From contig NW_025933058.1 in assembly GCF_000764305.2 (NCBI RefSeq), positions 386,121 through 450,120 of the forward strand: a stretch of DNA of 64,000 nucleotides. Direction: 5' to 3'. Positions 57,976 through 64,000 of the stretch are shown here, piece after piece. Source of the DNA: Hyalella azteca (Eukaryota > Arthropoda > Malacostraca > Amphipoda > Hyalellidae). A program made the position numbers and the translations under genes. The notes below the pieces were generated by a model, which had not been told where the DNA came from, ran no database searches, and saw nothing but the letters and a program-made list of their open reading frames with translations. Positions within the stretch are counted from its first letter, which is position 1. Each line of letters begins with the position of its first letter.

Positions 57976-58589
57976 TGTACACCCTGTAGAGTGTGCTCTT
58001 CTCTCGGGCAGAGTAAAACTGTCGCTATGCAGAGAAACAAGTTTTTTTAATTGTAATCAATTTATGGTGGCAAAAATTAATGATCCTTTAATTGTGAGGA
58101 GAGTGAAAACAGGGCAAAAACTTTCCGACTATCGTATTTAGGCGCATATGTTTAGGTATTCTTAAATATATATTTTTCAGTGTATTGTTTTGAGTCGATA
58201 GTGAGCCAGATGGGCAAGTTATGGTGTGTGTGCGAAGACACAATAACGAGACTAAAGACAATACCATAGTATTTTCTTACAAGAAAGTATTGTGCAATAG
58301 AATAAAATAGGTTGCATACTGTATTTGAAATAAGCTATCAGAATAATATTGCATTGTAGGAGACTATACACGGAGTATGGTGGCTGAAGGAATTATTGCA
58401 TTTGGAAAAGTATATATAGTATATGGAAGAAATATATTTTGTATTTGTATGAAGTATATATTGTATTTGAAGCAGTATTGTATTTGGAGGAAGTAGACGA
58501 GGGGTATGGGCACCGCTAAGTGACATGCCAAGGGCAGCGCTTAGCGCCCTACATTCTTAATGGTCTTTGTCTGCTTACCGTCCATTAGC

Positions 58590-58935
58590 GCCTGACCTCT
58601 ATTAGCGCCTGACCCCCATTAGCGCCTGACCCCCATTAGCGCCTGACCCCCATTAGCGCCTAATCTCCATTAGCGCCTAATCTCCATTAGCGCCTAACCT
58701 CCATTAGCGCCTGACCTCTATTAGCGCCTGACCTCCATTAGCGCCTGACCTCCATTAGCGCCTAATCTCCATTAGCGCCTAACCTCCATTAGCGCCTGAC
58801 CTCCATTAGCGCCTAAATACAATTAAACCATTACAATTAAACCATTACAAATAAACCATTACAATTAAACCATTATAATTAAACCAGTACAATTAAACCA
58901 GTACAATTAAACCATTATAATTAAACCATTACAAT
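58590..58935 (+). repeat. Adjacent 17-bp and 14-bp tandem repeats
   Basis: CATTAGCGCCTGACCCC, about 14 units to 58,815, then ACAATTAAACCATT, about eight units. No unique spacers, so not CRISPR-like. From 58,940 to 61,400 I see no gene. Confidence 0.9.
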
Positions 58936-61434
58936 ACCCGTAGGCCGCCAGTAAATGCTTGCATGCTTTATTGGTGTTTTGTTCATCATTGGATCTTAAG
59001 AAAACGATTAAATGGAAACCGTTTGTAATATTAACTTCTAATTGAAACTGTTTGTAAGATTGACTTTTAATTGAAACGGTTTGAGAGATTAATTACAAAT
59101 TCAAACCTATTACAAGATTAATTTTCAATTGACTTCGTTTATCTGATTAAATTTCACTTGACATCGTTTCGCATAGAACGAATCTTTAGGTTCAACATCG
59201 CTGCAATCATCGGCACCTTAGGCGAGCGGATTTATTTCAAATGCGTTTAAAATAAAGTAGTTTTTCGCGAATATTATAACGAAAATCTCAAACTGTGCAG
59301 CTTGCAACACACTCGACCTATTTAATTTAAAGCATTTAAATCAAATTATATATGTCGAAATCTATTACCTTCATCTTCTATTTTTCCAATTGTTTCAATT
59401 TTAACGGCAATTTTTTTTGAGAAACTTGCAGTCTGGCACAATACTAACTGCCCACGACCAACAGCCTTGGGCAGTTCCTCTGTCATGGCTGGTTGCCGTT
59501 ACAATTTACGAACGCGTAAACAAGCGGCAATGAATCGTAAAGATTCGTAACGGCATCGCTAAATGCTTTAAATACACCGTGACATCAATCCTGCTAGACA
59601 CCCCCGCCTCGTTGAGACCCAGCCAACCTACCCACACAGCTGAAGTCTACGGAATGTTCACATGCGTGTAAACAAGATATTTATACGTGAAAAATGATTG
59701 TATGAGGAATGTATCGAGATCGATCGGAACTAAATTACTTTAATCGTGTTTTTCAACATTAAACATTGCAGTCGTAGCGCCATGGTTCGTGCCCAATGTT
59801 GTGGTTGTGCGTCACGCATATGACGCATATTTAATTATTTATGCTATGCGGTGAAATGATCGATGCACAGCTGCAGTTGAAATGCATAATTTCCAGTTCG
59901 GCCCAACATGCGGCGTCCGTCCTGCTTCCGGCTCCACAGGACATGCTTCGATTTTGATGAAATATCTTCGGTTACTTATTCCGGTACTGGTCCAGTTATT
60001 GATTACATTTACGCGTGGTCTGTTTAAACTGCAACACATTGTGAACTGTCTCATACACAGACAAATGATATGACATGTGCGTCTGGTAGTTAAGATACTC
60101 GTGGTCTGTGTAAACCATAACTCTCTCCTACATAAATAATGCGTGTCTAGCAGATTAGACCACGTAGAAATGTTTTGTCATAACCGGTAAAGATTAACTC
60201 TTTGAGAAATAAGTTACATGTAGTACCTATCAGAGAAACGTGTGATCTGAACGAAAAAATTATACACTATTTGATTAATTTATTATTAACATATACATCT
60301 AGAACAAACTATAGATAAATGGTAGGTTCTCGTGTGTGGTTTGTCTAAACTAATAATGGTTCACTGTTAGATACGTTGATTATACCTGGTCCTGGTACAG
60401 TGTTATTAATGGTTAGTCTGAGCCCGTGTCGGTTCAATGTCTGAATTGTAGCTGAAAACTACTTAGGTATTGCCGTATTGGTAGGTATATTACCATTAAC
60501 ACTACCATTTATTACTAGGTATATTACCATTTGGCTATTAATGAATCTAATTGCTTTGCGTGTTGTAAGCTTCAACTGATATCATAGTACTACAGTATGT
60601 ACTGCAAAATCGTCTCAATTATTAATTAACCATTACTGTTCGTCTGTTATAGTTTTTATATGAATCATTAGTAGGGATAATTCCGCTAGGTGAATTATCA
60701 ACAATTTTCATGAATGAAAACACGTTTTCGCTTTCCTAACAGCCTCTCTTCTAATTCATTAACTATTTTTAACCTATACGAAACCACGTAGTCTAGAGTG
60801 CACGTACTATTGCAAAAAAAAACTTTTTCCACTTTTCATCATTCAAGAAAGTAGTGAGTATTGCGCCTTAATATGATTAACATATGCACTATTTGATACT
60901 TTACATAGAGCATTGAATAAACATATTTAGCTTGTTAAATCCTTACCCGTAAACTGGCCATGCTGGTTCTTTCTGTGGGGTTTCGCACACCATTTTTCTG
61001 TACTTCTCTTTTCTTTGATAATATTTCAATAAATTCACTGTTGATGCCTACAAATTTGCACTTCTGCCACAATTTATTCTTTCTTGTTCATTCACTTATA
61101 TTCGCAAGTTATGTTTCTGACTGAAGAACGCGTATTTTTAATTATGAACTTATTGCCTTTTTTTAATTATGCCTGTACTAGGTAGTTTTTATCTTATCAC
61201 AACAAAGCAAGGTTGTCATGAAAGACATATTTGTCTATTACCTTTCATTTATTTTTTTTTCGAAAATAAATTTAAGGAATTTTAGAAACTACTGCAAATC
61301 ACCAATCCAATTTTAAATCACGATTTAAATATGAAAGAAAATAATTCACGTCTGAAAATTTGTAAAAGTTCCTTCTTTAAGCTCCGAGTTTAAAATAATA
61401 ATTTTTAAAATTAAACATTTATTGAGTGAAAATG

Positions 61435-61640
61435 TTTACCGCGACGACGCTCGACATCCTCGTCCCGGCCCGGCACCTGAAATAAGTCGACACGACAGAG
61501 CTGCGGCGGCAACACCTCGCGTCGCTTCTCCTCCCTCTCCCTCCTCGATGTCGCGTGCTGCTCTGCCGGCACCGTTTATTTTAGCTTCCTACTCTATTTG
61601 TTTCGTCTCGATACGTCAGTGTCGCCAGCCAAATGTGTGA
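61435..61640. promoter_or_regulatory. Local CpG-rich island, possible promoter or leader exon
   Basis: About 150 bp of GC-rich, CpG-dense sequence (CGCGACGACGCTCGACATCC, GCTGCGGCGGCAACACC) in AT-rich surroundings, ending in a GTGAGT that could be a plus-strand donor at 61636. It lies 1.4 kb before the menin start and could be its promoter or first exon. Confidence 0.35.
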
Positions 61641-62689
61641 GTCATGAACGTTTACCACGCTGCACCGTCATATATCCTACATGATTCATTGTCATTCATT
61701 CATTACAATTTTTCATAAACGCAACGTAAGTGACACCGGAGTGAAAGACATTTGTTTCCTTAGAAAATCCTAAAATTAATAAATTTGAGTTCGGATAGTT
61801 TTCAAATATTTATAGGTATGTACAAACTATTAATTAAGCAAAAATTTGTAAAACTTCCCGAAGAAAAACTAGGAGCAAACATATGAAAGGATCAGTTTAT
61901 GGTTGATGCAATCTCGGCAGAGAAAAATATGAGTGGCATTAATATGTGAGAAAATATGGGTTATTTCATGAAGTTGAAATCGCTTCACTAATTATTTCAA
62001 TTTAATTTTCATGCATGCTTTATCGGAAGACAAACTTGAGTGTGGTTGTTGTTACATCTTCACATATGCTAAAAAATATTCTGAAGCAATGCAAGAGGTT
62101 TAAAAAGACAGATGAGTGTATATATGTAGATCCGAGGGCAAAAATTATTCCATACTCAGTTCAGCTTCTCAACAACTAATAAATGAGTGTGCTATTTAGC
62201 TGAACACTATTTCGATCTAAGCCAGACTTAGAGGAAAGCCCGGTAGTCAGCATTAAATCGATTAAATTGATTCGCATAATGACGCACCGGATGTGAGTCA
62301 TAAGGGCTGCTGTATACAGCAACCGTTCGTCGTCCACAGCTACCTAAGTTCTCTAACAAAGAATTTGTGATTGGTTTAATGTTAATGGATTAATTAAACA
62401 TCATGCGTACTCTTTCGTATTTTTAATAATAAAAGCAAAGCTTGTAGGGCAAAAATGGTCCAATGCACAGCATGGGAGTGTCGATAACGAGATGCGAACG
62501 AAATTACTAATTTTCTGTACTAAGATGTCTGTACGAATGTTCTTCACGTTATTAATGATGCTTTCACTCGTACAGAATAAATATTCAAATTTGGGCACAA
62601 AAAATTTCAATGGGTTTTAATATGAATAATAATAACTATTTGCGAATAGTATTCGATTGTCCTTGGAGTTTCTGCGTACTTGCTCTATA

Positions 62690-62821
62690 ATGGCAGAAGA
62701 AGAATACAAGGGATTTTTAAAGCCGCAACGTGACGATACAAAATTTCATATTGAGTTCGTCCTTATCTGTGAATTTCTGAGAAAACGAGCGCGTCGTAAG
62801 CAGATGCAACTTCTTTGTTGA
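62690..62821 (+). CDS. Small open reading frame, 43 residues, unrecognised
   Basis: ATG at 62690 followed by 42 codons: MAEEEYKGFLKPQRDDTKFH, then IEFVLICEFLRKRARRKQ. Composition looks coding, and GTAAGC after the RAR codons could be a donor. It precedes menin by 330 bp on the same strand: an upstream ORF, an alternative first exon, or an independent small protein. No family recognised. Confidence 0.3.
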   Translation: MAEEEYKGFLKPQRDDTKFHIEFVLICEFLRKRARRKQMQLLC

Positions 62822-63021
62822 ATTTTCGCAAAATAGAAGTAATACTTTTAAAACGATTTATCAACTTTTTATTCAGGTCAATTCACCTAAAGAAATTGAT
62901 AGCTGTAAGAATCATGTAAAATGATTTTTAATTCTTATTTTTTCACAGTTTATTCCTCGTACAGAAAATAAATTTAGATAAACTTAACCATGAGCTCTCC
63001 CTTCGTATTGGAACTGTTGAC

Positions 63022-63508
63022 ATGGTGACGTCAGGAATAACTGTTGTAAACAAGATGGCAAAGCTTTCGAGTGACGAACTAGCTCTTTTTCCGTTAAAAA
63101 ATATCGATTCAGTGGTAAAATTATTCAAAATTCATATCGAAAAGAACCATGAACCGAATTTAGCCATACTATCTATCATTCTGGGTTACATTGAAAACAC
63201 ACTGACGTGTTCTCGAGTCGCAGAATCTAGCGATTCAGTGCCACATGTAACTGCATGTGACAAGGAAGTTCACTGGCAAGAAAATAATTCCACTAAAATA
63301 CCAGCTGTTGAATACACATTTGTTGAAGCTTTATATCAGAGATTTTTATCTATAATAAAAGCTCACGTCGATGTTGCCTCATTCGGTAACCCCAAGTATG
63401 CCTCAAGAGAGCTGGTCAAGAGAGTCTCTGATGTTGTTTGGTGCACACTTAGCAGCAGTTATTACAAAGACAGAGCTCATCTACAGTCTATATACAGTTA
63501 TATGACAG
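63022..63508 (+). CDS. Mnn1: Menin, first coding exon (partial gene)
   Basis: ATG at 63022 (or 63055, which aligns better with the human start) reads to a GTCAGT donor at 63509. Matches to menin: LFPLKNIDSVVKLF, NLAILSIILGYIE, VEALYQRFLSIIKAHVDVAS, SRELVKRVSDVVWCTLSSSY, YKDRAHLQSIYSYMTG, in the same order as the N-terminal domain of human MEN1. Menin is a nuclear scaffold that binds MLL/trithorax methyltransferases and JunD. Compared with human, the stretch between the second and third blocks is different and hydrophilic. The exon ends at the same Thr-Gly where a GT follows; the rest lies beyond the window, and 63,509-64,000 is intron. Confidence 0.93.
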
Positions 63509-64000
63509 GTCAGTATCATGTTTAAAAATATAATTGTAGCTTTATCATTTCATTCATTTGCATCCTTGGGAATTTGGGAAATGAATGCAGACTACCTTAG
63601 GTAGTCTACCTATTAGGTTATTGCCCAAATGCTGACAGCAAATGTGCAATACTGGGAAATATGCCATCTTCAGCCAATCTGAAATATCAGGAATAACCTC
63701 CTTATATATCTGTATTCTGTAATAATAAATTCATGGACTTTTTAAAAAAATTGCTGCCTAAGATAGGAATAGTACCTCTTTCAGTCTTTCTTAATTGTTA
63801 CCAAAAAAATTAGGTGATGACCTGATGTGTCTGTTCAATTTCCTTAAAAAAAGCTGTAAGCTTTGCACCAGAGTGGAAATCTAAGATTAGAGGTTCACTT
63901 AAAAAAAAGCGTTCCGCCTTGAAAAAAAAAAACGTTCCAGGCAAGTGGCAACTAGAAACAGGTTTGCAGGTCGTCAGAAATCGGCCTCGGCATGAACGTT

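Noticed and set aside
58590..58935. CRISPR-like look of regularly spaced repeats
   Set aside because: Units are directly adjacent with no unique spacers, in a eukaryotic context.

Overview
The window is nuclear DNA from an animal, most likely an arthropod. AT-rich sequence carries short exons separated by kilobase-scale introns, non-LTR and Penelope-like retroelements, TIR transposons and many minisatellites. The arthropod placement rests mainly on an L22 ribosomal protein with a huge Lys/Ala/Pro-rich N-terminal extension (known from insects) and on neuronal-synaptobrevin-like genes with a disordered tail after the membrane segment. I cannot place it further; intron size and repeat load would suit a crustacean or a large-genome insect. 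None of the host genes is fully contained: first exons or outer ends are missing from each.

Layout, left to right. (1) 1-0.5 kb, minus: first coding exon of a DPH7-like diphthamide-pathway gene running off the left edge. (2) 0.5-5.6 kb, minus: alternation of 46-67-nt exons with box C/D snoRNAs, six copies of a guide complementary to a conserved 28S rRNA segment plus three of a second family: a UHG-type snoRNA host gene. (3) 6.1-8.7 kb, minus: RpL22. (4) 17.6-24.7 kb, plus: synaptobrevin copy 1. (5) 24.7-34.4 kb: minisatellites, no recognised gene. (6) 34.7-40.0 kb, minus: an L22 paralogue whose second intron is packed with nested transposons. (7) 40.7-42.9 kb: nested TIR elements, one carrying a stolen piece of the L22 paralogue. 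(8) 43.9-53.2 kb, plus: synaptobrevin copy 2, with two alternative versions of the central SNARE exon and a Penelope-like element in its last intron. (9) 53.3-62.6 kb: satellites, no confident gene. (10) 63.0-63.5 kb, plus: first exon of menin, cut by the right edge.

The main point is that regions 3+4 and 6+7+8 are two tandem copies of one divergent gene pair (RpL22 on minus, synaptobrevin on plus), about 26-29 kb apart, with identical intron phases and internal exon sizes. Both genes have diverged: the second L22 has a different extension and tail; the second synaptobrevin gained a duplicated SNARE exon and a different C-terminus. Copy 1 of synaptobrevin instead has minisatellites that repeat two of its 3' splice sites. 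RpL22 and the snoRNA array serve ribosome synthesis, DPH7 modifies elongation factor 2, synaptobrevins drive vesicle fusion and menin is a chromatin scaffold; apart from the duplicated pair I see no shared pathway.
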